Positions 23,938 through 36,427 are shown, numbered from the stretch's first letter. The stretch: 64,000 nt of DNA from Juglans regia (GCF_001411555.2 NC_049916.1:27050558-27114557), one strand, 5' to 3'. Program-made: numbers and translations. The notes: generated by a model not told the origin, from the sequence alone.

Positions 23938-24855
23938 ATGAAGGTAAGTTCACGCACCGATGCTTACATTTTTTTTCTTCTTCATGGTTTCCCTGTCCAT
24001 CATTCAGTTTATCAATCCAAAGCTTACTTTTATTAGTCCCGAAATTTTTTTCTTCTTCTTTTTTCCCCTTGAGATTATCTCCTGTTTGGTTAATGAGAAA
24101 ACAGAGGCAAATAATAAGGAAAGAAAGGCACTTGGGACAATGTTTTATCTTTTAATATGTAAATTATCCTGCAGTGGGCCATTCAAAATTTAACTGATAA
24201 ACAGCTACTTTTGTATTTCGTTCACTAGGGTCTAGGAGTTTGGCTTGAAATTAAACTCTGTTTCGATCTCAAGAAGTGGTGAATTCTATATTTTTAGCGA
24301 GTTCTGTTTTGAAGATCGAGAAATTCATCTCAACAAAAAGAAAGAAACAGAAAAGAAGAGAAATTTGCCTTAATCAACATCAAATATGCTTACTAGATTT
24401 TCTCGGATGAGAGGAAATTTATGGTTTTTCTTAGGTCCCAACTAATGGATGCAAGACTAATCCCTTAAAAGCATGCTTTTATATTCTTTTTCTTTAATCT
24501 TATAGCAAAAAAATGGTGCATTTTTTTTATCTTGCGTTCTCAGATTGCCTTTGTTGATCAAAGCAGATGGGGCGGAAGAAAAAGAACAAGCGGCTTCCAA
24601 TGTTCAAAGGTCTAAACTATGCCCCTTTTTTGTGTTTCATAATCATCATGTCAATTTAGGATTTTTATGGTGTTTCATGGGAATTGATAATGGGTTAATT
24701 GTATTCTGAATAATACTCATTTCCTGAAAGTGCAGAACTCAATAAGAAAGCAATCGATTGATGTAGGGGTTTCTCCCAGTGTTCCAGTGAAAAGAGTTGA
24801 CGGTTATTGTTTGGATTCAAGAATTACAGGGGAGATTCTGTCAATTACACAGTGA
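23938..24855 (+). other. Predicted spliced upstream ORF in the leader of the kinase gene (63 codons)
   Basis: A CT-rich leader ends in ATGAAG followed by a consensus donor GTAAGT (23944). The best acceptor is CAG at 24541-24543, giving an exon 24544-24609, then a third exon from 24736. Joined, the frame runs 63 codons to TGA at 24853, just before the kinase ORF. It starts MKIAFVDQSRWGGRKR and ends in ILSITQ. A second ATG in another frame (24567) gives a 22-codon ORF beginning MGRKKKNKR. The donor at 24610 (GTCTAA) is weak, so the splicing is uncertain. It could instead be an alternative N-terminus or ordinary leader. Confidence 0.4.
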
Positions 24856-24924
24856 ATGCAATATTCTTCAGGTGCTCATGGCATCTACGATGTTTTACGA
24901 TTTTTTTCTAACTTAATGTGTATC

Positions 24925-27900
24925 ATGGAGGCACTTGGGAAGAAAAGGAAGGGATTGGAAATTTTGCAGTTAAGTCGCAATTCTTTGAAACAATTAACCA
25001 TTTGGTCTCACTTGTCATTGGAAAGCAGCTCAAGGCACAAAAAGAAGTGTAAGGAAGACGATATTAAAGAAGTTAGTTCCAGTAAAAATGTATTTCAAGG
25101 AATAGTTACTGCTCCACCTTGCAGGAGCACCTGCCAACCTGCAAGGGGTCTTAAGAGAAAAATTGGGTGTATTGATGCTGCGACACAAATGGGTAGGAAG
25201 AAGAAGATTGATCAGGATTATGAGTTGGGTGAGATAATTGGGAAAGGGAAGTTTGGGTCAGTGACGTTGTGTCGGAATAAAGTGAGTGGAGAGCAGTTTG
25301 CGTGCAAGACATTGCGGAAGGGTGAGGAGCTTGTATATCAGGAGGTGGAGATAATGCAGCATCTCTCTGGTCATCCTGGCATTGTAACGCTAAGGGCAGT
25401 GTATGAAGATGCAGAATCATTCTATCTTGTGATGGAGTTCTGTTCTGGAGGACGGTTGCTTGATCAGATGGCTAGGGAAGGCAATTATTCAGAGCATCGA
25501 GCTGCGAATATACTGAAGGAACTGGTTTTGGTCATCAAGTATTGCCATGAGATGGGAGTTATTCATCGTGACATAAAACCTGAGAACATCCTGCTTACAA
25601 GTTCAGGACGGATGAAGCTTGCAGACTTTGGCTTAGCTGCAAGGGTGTCTAATGGTAATAATATTTCTATCAATGGAGTGGATACATATATTTTATTTCT
25701 AGAATTAATTTAAGGAAGACGTTGTACAACCTGTTGCTCAAGTATAAATTAATTGTTCATGAGAATGGTTGTATGCAATCATCAACTAGACATCATTCTG
25801 GTCGTTTTCTTTTGTAAATCATTTGCTTTGTTTTCATTATTTCTGAAATATGGTGGAAAGCATGGTGATTGTTTCTATTTTACCACTTTCCTTTTGGCTT
25901 TAAATCAGAAACATGGTCTTTACTCTATCTTACTTCATTTGAAGTCTTGTGCCCGCTTGTCAAACATACCTGCTGCCCAAACATATTGAGACCACATGAT
26001 GAGATTTAAGAAGAAAACAATTAAGATTATCAAAACTCTGTTGATCTGGACCTGAAATGGTTCCTGTTTTTTTTTTTTATTCTGCTGGGACCCCAGTTTA
26101 TTTTTGTCACAGATGGTGTAAATAATTGAACTTGTAATGGTTGTTAACTTATTTATTTTCTGTTCTATCTGTTTTACTGTTACTGCCTTTTTCCTTACCC
26201 TGGTAATAATTGTTTCAGTAATTGGATTCGTAAGTAGGCTTTGCAACTGGTTTGCTTTTCCCATCCATCTTCTTTTTTTTCTTGTACACTGTATTCAACA
26301 ATTAGTAGATTTGCCTAAAATGAAACTGTGGTTTCTTTTCTGCAGGTCAGAGCCTGGCAGGTGTGGTTGGCAGCCCTGCTTATGTTGCTCCCGAAGTCTT
26401 GATTGGTGATTACTCAGAAAAGGTTGATATCTGGAGTGCCGGTGTCCTCCTTCACGCACTTTTGGTTGGCATGCTTCCATTTCAGGGTGATTCAGTGGAG
26501 GCAATTTTTCAGGCTATCAAGAAGGTGAACCTTGACTTTGAGACTGGAGTATGGGAATCAGTCTCTCAACCTGCCCGAAATCTGATTGCTGGTATGCTGA
26601 CAAGGGATGTTTCAGCAAGGCTAACTGCTGACGAAGTATTAAGTAAGCTCCCTCTATTCCCTTTTGTTTCCACAAAGTGAATTCAGGCTTCGTTTGGTTA
26701 CTAAACATCTCTCAACTCATCTCAACTCATCATTACAACTTTTTCAAATCCCAACATAAAATATAATAAATAATTCAACTTTTTCAAATCTCAAAATAAT
26801 AATAATATTAAAAAATAATAGTCTAACAATATTTTATCATCTCAACTCAACTCAACTCAACTCACTTCAACATCCAAACGCAACCTTAAATGTTCGTTGG
26901 GGCCTCTGAGTTTTGAAGAATTAATTTGTACCTAGTAAAAAATAACTTAAATCACAAAGTCTGAAATTTTCCTTGCCATCTATGGGAGGCTTTTTGAGGA
27001 AGCCAGACCTGCATCCCTCGTTTGATGCATTTCTGTAGTCTTGTGCAAACATCTATAATGTTTTGAGTTCCATCAAGTATTTTATCAACCTTGAAGGAGA
27101 GTATGCTGTTTTTTTTTTTTTTTTTTGCTTTGGCTGAAGTGCCAAAGAGGCAGCGTGGGTTTAAGTTTGGTCTTTAGTTTCAAATCTTCTTAATAAAAGA
27201 AGAAGGAGAAGGAGAAGATGAAGAAAGGAGGCCATCTTGGTTCAGCTGCACGGCAATGAAAATTAAGTATTTTTATGCATTTGTAGTTTGTCATCAAGAT
27301 GACCAAGCGAACAAATGTTGAAGCTTGTCCAGCCTCTTGGATCTTATGGGGTCGCCATGTTTTGCTTGATTGAATATAGGGCTCTGCTTGTGGGTCTGGG
27401 TCTGGGTCCTGTATTTGCAGTTTATACCAGTTTACAGCCATCCAATTACTGGATGAAGACTGTAGAAACCTGTCCGAGACTTGATCTTCAATTCTCAACT
27501 CAACGTATAGGGAAGAATTTAGAGCCATTACCTTTAGAATACTTCACCAGTGTTACAGATGCAGCCTTGGTTTTTGTGTAGGGCAGTATAGAGTTATATT
27601 CCCCATTTATTTCATCTAGACTAAATGGGATTTCGTTTTCTACCCATTTTATGGATTTTTTTAATCAAGTTGTGAAATTTTTTAGGACATCCGTGGCTTT
27701 TGTTCTATACAGAACAAATATTGGAGACTTCAACATTCAAGTCAAAAACGAGAAACCGTGTAAAACTGACTTCCAAACAACTGACTGCTATAACTGGGGT
27801 GGAGTCAGAGAGAAACAAGACAATTGCCGGCAGCTTTCTCAGTGATGACTCTTGCCTAAATTCATCGTCGGATAGTTCGAGTAGGAGGTCAGAAGAGCAG

Positions 27901-28050
27901 GAATGTGGATTGGTTGATGCCCTTGCAGTGGCCATTTCACGTGTGAGGATATCTGAACCAAAGAGAAGTAGGCTTTGCAGCCCCACCAGCCCAATCCGAC
28001 AACAGTGTTCCTCTAACATGAAGCTTAATAATCTCTGTACAGCATTTTGA
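24925..28050 (+). CDS. PEPRKR2: PEPRKR2-like serine/threonine protein kinase (three exons, 463 aa)
   Basis: This is a kinase of the CDPK/SnRK superfamily, PEP-carboxylase-kinase-related group, which lacks calcium-binding EF hands. The exons are 24925-25654, 26346-26642 and 27686-28050, all GT-AG and in frame. The N-terminal 98 residues are basic (MEALGKKRKG, KRKIG). The kinase domain starts near residue 99 with IGKGKFGSV. The catalytic Lys is at 128 (ACKTLRKG), with HRDIKPEN at 214, DFGLA at 234 and SPAYVAPEVL after the first junction, ending HPWL at 344-347. The C-terminal 116 residues are Ser-rich (SSSDSSSRRSEEQE) with a basic end. The upstream in-frame ATG at 24856 is possible, but the protein family begins with a basic KKRKG stretch, so 24925 is preferred. 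Assignment to PEPRKR2 rather than PEPRKR1 rests on this remembered layout. Confidence 0.85.
26690..26890. mobile_element. MITE in intron 2 of the kinase gene
   Basis: The ends are AGGCTTCGTTTGG and, inverted, TAAGGTTGCGTTTGG. Inward lie arrays of CTCAACTCAT on the left and CTCAACTCAACTCAACTCA on the right. It belongs to the widespread CTCAT/GATGA-ended family of this window. Confidence 0.7.
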
Positions 28051-28659
28051 GTTGGCTGTATAAACCATAACCCACTGACACAGCCGCCACCTGTACCCAT
28101 CGTGGGGTTGATTTAAAATCACTAGATTGTTTTGCCCCTTCTGTAATAAAAAACATCTAGGCTTGGCTGTGCAGAAACAAGGCTAATAACCAGCTGACCC
28201 TTTACCTGGAACCAAGAGGTCATGTCTAAACAATTGGGTTGGCCTGACACGTCGGAAAATATGTAATTCTGGTTTGTATATCTTTTTATGTAGATAGAAA
28301 TTGTGTTATTTTGATTTGCCTTAGTCGTGAATCTGCAGTCTGATCACCGAGTATTACACCCCGAGACACCTGATTGGCTTCAAATCTGTATCTATTTATT
28401 GTAGAAGTTTTGTGCTAATTAAAAGTAGAGTGGTCTATGCATATCAAATAAATCCGTTTTTTGTTCATTGGGTCTCGTTTTTTACAGTTTTGTCGTGGTG
28501 GGTTAAGCTTTTCTCTTCTTTGTTTATTTGGGTCGGTCTGGTTGTGAAAGACAGAAGGTATAGTTGAGGTATCGTTTGTTTCAGTTAGCCAGGTGGTCTC
28601 TTGTCTGCCCATGGATTCAGCAACTGTTTGAAAGGTTAGACCAATTCTTATTATATATA
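28051..28659. other. Kinase 3' UTR and flank
   Basis: No gene is visible. An AATAAA-like signal region (TAATAAAAAACATC, about 28144) lies in the likely 3' UTR. Confidence 0.45.
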
Positions 28660-28700
28660 CTAGTTAAGGTGTTATGTGCAAGGCACATATGCTCCTTGCG
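28660..28700 (-). mobile_element. Helitron-type 3' terminus on the minus strand
   Basis: On the minus strand the sequence reads TATGTGC CTT GCACATA, a 7-bp stem with a 3-nt loop. This is followed after 9 nt by CTAG and then T of a TATATA flank. Hairpin plus CTAG next to a T is the Helitron 3' signature. The closest match in the window is the 3' end at 42,203-42,231, with the same core GTGCYTTGCAC. The element would extend rightwards on this map, but I could not identify its TC start. Confidence 0.5.
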
Positions 28701-29899
28701 TATAGCACCTGATTAAAAGAAAAAAAAGAAAGGCATGTGAAATGAGTTTTGGTATGGAGTGATTAGTAGAAAAAAAAAAAAATTATTGTTAGGAATTATT
28801 AATGTTAAAGATGAATGGTTGTAAGAAACATCTCACAATCAACAAATTTTTATTTTTTTATTTTTTTAACTTTTTGACAACGATTTTATATAGAAACACA
28901 TTTTTGGATAAATTCTGAACTCCAGTTTCAGTGGATGCAAGACTGTAAGCATTCAAATGGATGGGTCAGCAAGAATGTCGGCATTATTATTTATTCTGAG
29001 GATGATGCCTTTACAATTCCTACGTTACAAGTCAATTAAACTAATATTTATATTTTCCTAAAAATAAGTTTTATTTTTGGATTTTTAATTCCGTGTGATA
29101 TACTAATTTTTAGAATGAAATATTATTTATTTGGAAGATATGAAAAAATATAAAATAAATCTTTTTTTTTTTACCTAATGGTGAATGAAGTGTATTTTAA
29201 TGAGCTTGTAATTAAAAAAAAAAGTTTAAATGTTTAAAAAATTGATACCAATACATGAGTTGCTTTATTGTAGTTTGTGCAAGACATGTAAGAGAAGTTT
29301 AGATTTAGATATGAGTTGAGATGGGTTAAGATGGTTTGTGAATAGTATAATAAAAATTGAATTATTTATTATATTTGATGTGGGAATTTGAGAAAGTTGT
29401 TTTGAGATTTGAAAAAGTTGAATTGCTTATTATATTTTGTGTAGAAATTTGAGAAAATTATAATGATGAGATGAGATGAGATGAGTTGAGGTGGATTTTG
29501 AATCCAAACATCTCCGTAGTAAAATGCATGACGTAAATCAACCATGGAAAATTTTCTTTAATAAAAAAATGTTGACCTCTGCATTGAGACGGAGGAGATA
29601 GGCGTATCACCTGACAGTTTAGAGTAGATATTTATGGAAATCATTATTATTTGAACAAACTAATATTAATAAACTAATATGACATTAAATTTTTCAGAAA
29701 TAAAACTTAAAATTCACATGTAATAAATAAGGAATCATTATAACTAGTTACAAGTTCATATACTTTTATGAAAAAAAAACTTTATTTCGTTTGTTTAATA
29801 TAAATTACTTACTACGTCTAAGAATAGAATAAATCTATTAAAAAAAATTTCAATTTGATGAGAAATAAATTATTGCTAGAAGATAAATATGGTATAAAT
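28701..29899. other. AT-rich intergenic region with MITE (29305-29515)
   Basis: The MITE starts near TAGATATGAGTTGAGATGGG and ends near GATGAGATGAGATGAGTTGA. Nothing else is recognisable. Confidence 0.45.
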
Positions 29900-30750
29900 G
29901 CTACGGCATCTAATACTGGTGGATGTACACGTTATGATGTTATGTTATATTTATCAATACATTGAGAAAGAGTCTATAGACAACGTAGTTTAAACTTGAA
30001 TTGGTCATCGATAGGTACTCATAGTGCAAATGGAGAATTGTGACATTACCACACGTTATGATGTTAATTATGAATTGCTAATAATAATGAAAGTTTATGA
30101 TGGAATTATGTTTTCAAAAATGATGCCAAAAATGTTTATTGAATGAAAACATGTGTCTCTATTTTTCTAAACTGTTAAGGAATCTGGATGAGAGACATGC
30201 ATATTGATTTTTCTTTATCTCATGCATTGCATATTTATCATACTTCATGTTTAATTTATCTTTGTGCAAGTTGGTTGTTTAACTTGCTGAGATTTCGAGT
30301 AAATCTCATCCCTTGTGGGACCACTATCACTCAGGATGATAGAAGATGTGTCAAGTCTCGAGGAAGACGAGTTAGATGGAGCGCTGGATCCAACTGATTG
30401 AGGAGGAGTCAGGCCTTGAGAGGAGATTGGATTTAATCCTGATGTTTATAGCCCAAGTTCTTCATATTTTAGATCGCACGAAGAGAATGATTTGACTTTA
30501 ACTCTTAGATGTACTAGGTCTATGCTACATTGATATTTTGAACTTGATAATTAAAATTATGATGTTTCTAGTCATTCTGGCAAAAGTTATACTTTCACCT
30601 TTATTTCCGCTGCGATTTATGCATATTGCTAGTTGAATATTATGATGCATTGCATATTAACTGTCATGTATGAGGGTATGTAACCTTGTGTTACATGTCC
30701 CAATGCTCTAAATCTCCGTTATATCCCAAGCAGAGATTGGGGACGTCACA
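29900..30750 (+). mobile_element. Probable Ty3/gypsy LTR remnant (right end)
   Basis: The segment ends GATTGGGGACGTCACA, the usual type of end for plant gypsy LTRs that begin TGTGAC/TGTAAC. It contains CTTGCTGAGATTTCGAGTAAATCTCATC, a stretch like the stop-of-transcription region of such LTRs. No left end or target duplication was found and no pol coding is present, so this is a tentative call. Confidence 0.4.
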
Positions 30751-31811
30751 CCGTGGAAGTAGGGGAAATCAACAAGAAACGGAATGCAGAAGAGTGAAAT
30801 AAGAACAAAAGTAGCAGATCGGTTACAAAGAACACATTAAAAAAATAGAACATAACAAATGTATATTTATATTTGTTAAATAAGACTATATTAACATATT
30901 AAGAATAATAACATATGTAATAAATAAAATCAATATTTACAAAATCGGAAATTAAACACAATAAAATATTGCAGGAAATGAAATTTCCTATTAATAGTGT
31001 TACTAATAACAATATTAATAATGTTATCAATATGAGATCTATTAATAATATAAAATATAATATTCAACAATTAATATTAAATTTTGAAAATATCGAACCC
31101 ACTTATTAATAAATTATATTAAATAACAGTATATTAAAGACATTAAGTGATTTAATGAATATGTAGATCTATTTAAATTATTAATAAAATATATTTTCTT
31201 ACTTTACGAAGATTTATAAATATATTAATAAACTATTATTGTTAATTTTAATAAATATAGTTGATTGCATATGTCGTATATTTATTACTTCCAAAATAAA
31301 CATATAATGTGTTAATTTTAAACCTAGAAAGTACATTACTAAGTGTTAAGTAATTTAATCATATAATTATAATATAAACTTTCATCATGTACAACTACAA
31401 AATACAATTTAAACAAATTGTAATACATTACAAATTTTAAAACTCCTCAAATATTGTTATTAATTTTGGATTAGTTATTAAAGTACAAAATAAAGGGAAA
31501 AAATGCTGAAAATAAATAAAATTTATTTTTTGAAGATTTTATTTTCTTATTACAATTTTATGGGCAATTGTATATTAATTTTGAAAAAAAAAATCAAGCT
31601 ATAGGGTAATAGTTACGTACAAAATTATTTTTAACAGTATGTATTTCTTACATCTAAAGTCCAAAAAAACAAAATTGAAGTTCAAAATCTCAGCCCCTCC
31701 CACCTCACCCCCTCTCCCATACGACGCTATTTAAAGAAGTAAAAAATCCTAGAGTTTTTTTTTCTCCTCTATTTCCTTCCCACTCAGCGCTGACACTCCT
31801 ATTTTTCTCTT

Positions 31812-31849
<38 letters not shown>

Positions 31850-34153
31850 ACATCCATCTTCGAGACTCTTCTTCCCTTCCTCTCTCTTTCTTGTTTTTTC
31901 TCTTCTTTCTCTCATTCTCTCCGTCTCCTATCCTCACCATCACATTACAGAAAGCCAGTAGCTGTCGTCGTAACGCTCCACAAAATTACAAGAGGCAAAA
32001 TCTTAGGGTTCCTAATACAACCTAGTCTGAAGAGAAGTAATGAAAACACCAACGACGCGCCTCGGGGTCTAGAAACTCTCTTTGTTCCATTCGGCTTCCA
32101 CCACCAACAACTGCCAGTCTCCACGAAATCGCATATAGCAGCGTGCGATATGAAGACAAGCAAGAAAAACAGCAGCCCTAAAGTCTAGTTTGAGAGATTT
32201 GTCGGATCTACTCTCTCTCTCTATTTCTCAAATCGTCTGAGATTTTTTTTTTTTACATCTAATCACATAGTTTGTAGTATGTTTTTCAGTTTACTTAAAT
32301 TTAATGTATATGAGTATGATTTTAGATCTACCTTCTCTGTCTCTAAAGTCCTCTGACCGAAAGTTTTTTTCCCCTAGATCTGAACAATGTCAAATCTGCC
32401 CTCTATGTTTGTCAATTCCTACAAACGAGTTATTATTACTTTTAGATCCGAACATATTTTTTGAAGATTGTTTTTCAGTTTGGTTTAATTTAATGTATAT
32501 ATGTATGATCTGAGATCTACCCTCTGTATCTCCAATCCTCTAGATGAGATTTTTTTTTTTACATCCGGACATATATTTGACCATGTTTTTGAATTTGGTT
32601 TAACATAATGTATATACGTAAGATTTTTTTTACTCATGCTGTACAAATTCAAACATCTTCCACTGAATGAAGAAAAAAGAAGTTTGTGTGAAGACTAACG
32701 ATTGTTGGTGGTGGAAGTCAAACTTTAGAAATGTAAAAGGACAAGAAACTTAGTCGGCAAACAAAGAGGGAGCAAACTATCAAAACATTATTTTTAATAT
32801 TTTTTCTCTCCTACCCATTAAAATCAACTTTGTAAAATTTGTATTAAGATGATTTTGATATATGAAATTTGTGTTAAGTAGATGATACAAAGTGTTTTTT
32901 AGTACATATTAATATTTATTGATAAAATTGATCATTTTGATATATAAAATTAGCAATATTTAGATATATAAAATTTGTATTTTTGAGCACATGATTTTAA
33001 TTGTAAAATATATAAAAAATAATAATTTTAAGAAAAAAATTAAAAATAATAATATTTTTTTATTATTTGATTCAAAAATGCATAATTCAATATGAGAGTT
33101 TTTTTTTTTATATATATATAAAATTAATTTTCAAAAAATGTGATAAAGATACATGTTGGTATTTTTTTAATAAATAGAGTTTTTGTAACGTTTCTTTTAG
33201 TGCAATTACGGTGACATTTGATATTGAGAAGGGTTTTTAAAGTGTTTTTATTCCGTTAATAGTTTTAATGGTTGAAGCGTTATTGTACGTTATGAGGTTT
33301 ATTGCTTAAACGTTTTTCAGCCCACCTTTATTCTCTTGATTGCCAGTAACATTTTTTAATAGGCTTGTTATAAAGTAGTCATTTGGTATCTTTATTATAG
33401 TTGTTGGTGGGCTGCTTGTGTTTTAATTCTTTTTTATTATTTTTGCCCGTTAAGTCTTTTTACCTCCTAGGGCGTTTATTGTCCATGTGGTTTATATATG
33501 TTCTTTTGATCGGTGGGTACGGGAATGTGAACATTAAGAGAAAGTGAGATAAGAAAAACAAATTTAGTGAGTATATATTTTTTAGAGTATTTCTAGATAA
33601 AAGAAATGTATTCTTTTTAGTGGAACTTTGGGCTCAACCACTTGTGAAGAGTAGGCTTGAGTCATACGACGATCAGTTGGACTGTTGTATCTTGAAAGAG
33701 TCAAGTCAAGATGAGTTCTGCTGCACCGGTTAATTTGAGACTTTATACACTGCAGAGGGCTTGAATATCCTTAAAGAGAGCGATATTTTCGTGCCTCAGT
33801 TCAAACTGACTTCGTTTTAATTTTAATTTCATTATAATTATAATTATATTATTATGTATTTCATCAATAATACATATAAAGAAATTAATGCTAGTGCTTT
33901 TTAAAGTGTGTAAAACAAATATTGATATTGGAAAGAAAAAACAACGATATTGGATATTTTTTCTTTTTCTTCGTGTAGGTCCGCGTGCGTTTCTTTATCT
34001 TTATTTTGTTTTAGTCTAGCCGAAGGACATCGCCGAGCATGAATGACGAAGACATTAAAAATGATAAAATTTAAACAAGTTTCCCGAAGATATATAATAT
34101 CTAACAAAAAAAAAAAAAAAGATATATCATTGGGAGGGGTTGGGTGTTGTCTG
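30751..34153. other. Intergenic region, AT-rich, with a CT-rich block
   Basis: 30780-31680 is extremely AT-rich. 31690-32240 is pyrimidine-rich, with a CT microsatellite at about 31817-31847, and looks like a leader or promoter, possibly of an eroded LTR. Three imperfect repeats of a phrase like TTTTTCAGTTTRGTTTAATTTAATGTATAT occur at about 32283, 32471 and 32588. I recognise no gene. Confidence 0.45.
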
Positions 34154-34813
34154 TAGGGGTGTGCAAAATTCTGAAAATTCCAACTCTGCCCGACTTCCAT
34201 TCCGACTCCGACTCCGGAGTTGTCGGAATTCGAAGTAGCTCCGAATAGATAGTTGAATTCAGAGTCGAAATCGGAATCGGAGCTCCGACTCCGATTTTTT
34301 TTTTTTTTTTTTTTAACATTGGCTCGAGCGACATGTCAAGTGCAAGTAGAGCGAACCTCTTTGGAAGAGTTCTGCTCGAGCGAACCTCTCTGGAAGAGTT
34401 TTGTTCGAGCGCCACGTCGAGCGCACGTCGAGCGAACCTCTCTGGATGAGTTCTGCTCAAGCGCTGAGTCAAGCGTAATACGAACGAATATCTCTGTATG
34501 GATTTCGCTCGAGCGCACATCGAGCGATCCTCTCTGTTAGAAATGCAGAGAAATAAACGGTCCGACTCCGATCGGAGGTCAGAGCTTCGATCTGATGTCG
34601 GAGTTTCAATCGGAGATTGGAGTCGGACTCCGACTCCAGTTCGGAGTCGGAGTCGGAGTAACAATTGGGCTCCGACTCTTGTCAGAGTCGGAGGTCAAAA
34701 ACGACAACTCCGACTCCGTCGGAGTCAGAGCCCAGCCCTAGTTGTCTGTGATGGGGTTGTGCAAGAAAACCCACTAATAATAATAATAATAATAAGATAT
34801 ATCATTGGGAGGG
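34119..34813 (+). repeat. 20-bp direct repeat bounding a nested insertion with TAA tail
   Basis: AAGATATATCATTGGGAGGG occurs at 34119-34138 and 34794-34813. Between them, outside the hAT-like element, are only about 70 bases ending in a (TAA)n run (about 34774-34793). A long direct repeat plus a simple-repeat tail suggests a very short retroposed copy (SINE or truncated LINE) into which the hAT-like element later jumped. Confidence 0.5.
34154..34740. mobile_element. hAT-like element (587 bp) carrying a minisatellite
   Basis: The element starts TAGGGGTGTGC, and its right end inverted reads TAGGGCTGGGC. It is flanked by perfect 8-bp duplications GTTGTCTG (34146-34153 and 34741-34748). Subterminal regions carry many copies of CCGACTC/GGAGTCGGAGT. 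The centre has a poly-T run (34296-34314) and a tandem array of TCGAGCGAACCTCTCTGGA-type units (about 34320-34540). Confidence 0.82.
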
Positions 34814-36088
34814 AAAGGGAAATGGAAATGGAGTACTAACAGAACGGGAATATCACTATCAGACTTTCATGCAATAATATTTTCCACCTTTTAACGACTT
34901 TGAATAATGAAAAGAATGACAGTAGAAAGTTAAATCTATGCGTGAATAATAGTGTTTTATAAATTTTATTGAGATATATTTAAATATAAATAAATTGATA
35001 TGTATGTAAATAAATTTAATCTTTTTATGAGAAGTTAAAAAACTAATGAATTCTATCAATAATTAATTTGAAATCACTTTTAACCATCTCATGGAGAGGG
35101 GGTGAGGTTTATTTGGGATCAATATCTTGATCCCTACTCCTGTCCTACAAGAAGAGGCATTCTTATATAAAGACGGAAAAGTGTTCGCAAAAAAACGAAC
35201 AATAGAACTACCGCTTGAGACGGTAGTTCCTCCACTTGAAGCGGTGGTGGTGGTGGGTGCACTGTCACATATTGTCTGGAGTTAATTTTTGGAGAGATCC
35301 ACTATCCCTCTTACAAAATCACTGGTTAGGGAAATCGGTAACAAAGAGCAGTCGGAATCCAAGCCGAGTCGGCGGTAACAGACCAACACAGGTGGTGGCG
35401 GCGTGTGTATGATAAGCGCCACCTAAGGAGGTGAACGGACGAGCAGATCTGAAAGATTTGAGGCCTCTGAGACCTGGGGGGCCGCGCGTGGCCGCCGAAA
35501 CCCCTCTGGTACACAGCTGCAGTTGAAAATACCGCACAACTATGGCTGCACATGCGTCAAACTCGCCGAGCATATTCGCATTCTTCTTCTGCGAGCATGA
35601 AGATCGGCGACCAGAGAGATTGAACTGGCATTGCATGTTGGTCGGAGGTTGTCGGAAGGATTGGGGAGGATCGACGCTAAGGAGAAAAAACTAAATAAAA
35701 ATAAAAGGAAAAAATACAAACAACAAACTATAAACATAAAAACCACTAGGGCTGGCGAGGGGAGGAGTTGCTTCTCATTACCTCAATTGAGATTTTTATT
35801 ACCGTATTATATTATTCCAATTCTCAAGTACTGCTGTGATCACTCAATATATATATATAATTATGTATAAAAAATCAATTCATTGCCAATTTAATGTTAG
35901 ATTTATAAATAAAATATAATAAATAATTTACTTATAATCATCAAATATCATATTATAAAATGATGAGAGGATTATGACATTTGAGGATTATAATATTTGT
36001 TGATCATTATCTAATTTTAAGAAATATCTAATACGATTTAATTAAGAGACTCACCCAAATAACCTACAATAAATAATATCACATATAC

Positions 36089-36139
<51 letters not shown>

Positions 36140-36389
36140 ACCAAATAATTCCATGAACGATGATAAGATATTATGTGATAAGGGGTAAAAGTGATTTTCC
36201 TTTTATTATATCTTTGTCAACTCTAAAAATGACAGTACTGACCAATTTTATTTAATTATTATACTTTTTATTTTTATATTTGTCAAAATTTATTTATTTT
36301 TTTCATTCATTAAATTATTCATTAATTATTTTTGTAAAAAAGAAAATTGTTTCACTCAACTACAACGTGCAAATGCTCCCTAACTAGTA

Positions 36390-36423
<34 letters not shown>
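34814..36423. other. Intergenic region with a GC-rich island and microsatellites
   Basis: 35320-35640 is distinctly GC-rich for the region and has a minus-strand open frame without recognisable domains. Next to it, 35205-35255 has ACCGCTTGAGACGGTAG and repeated GGTGGTGG. An (AT)n(GT)n microsatellite lies at 36090-36139 and another (GT)n(AT)n at 36390-36424. The rest is AT-rich. Confidence 0.45.

Positions 36424-36427
<4 letters not shown>

Noticed and set aside
31749..31943. Arg/Glu-rich minus-strand open frame
   Set aside because: It is a translation of a CT microsatellite and pyrimidine-rich stretch.
34101..34664. 187-codon minus-strand open frame
   Set aside because: It runs through the repeats of the hAT-like element and its poly-T tract; the translation is repetitive and matches nothing.
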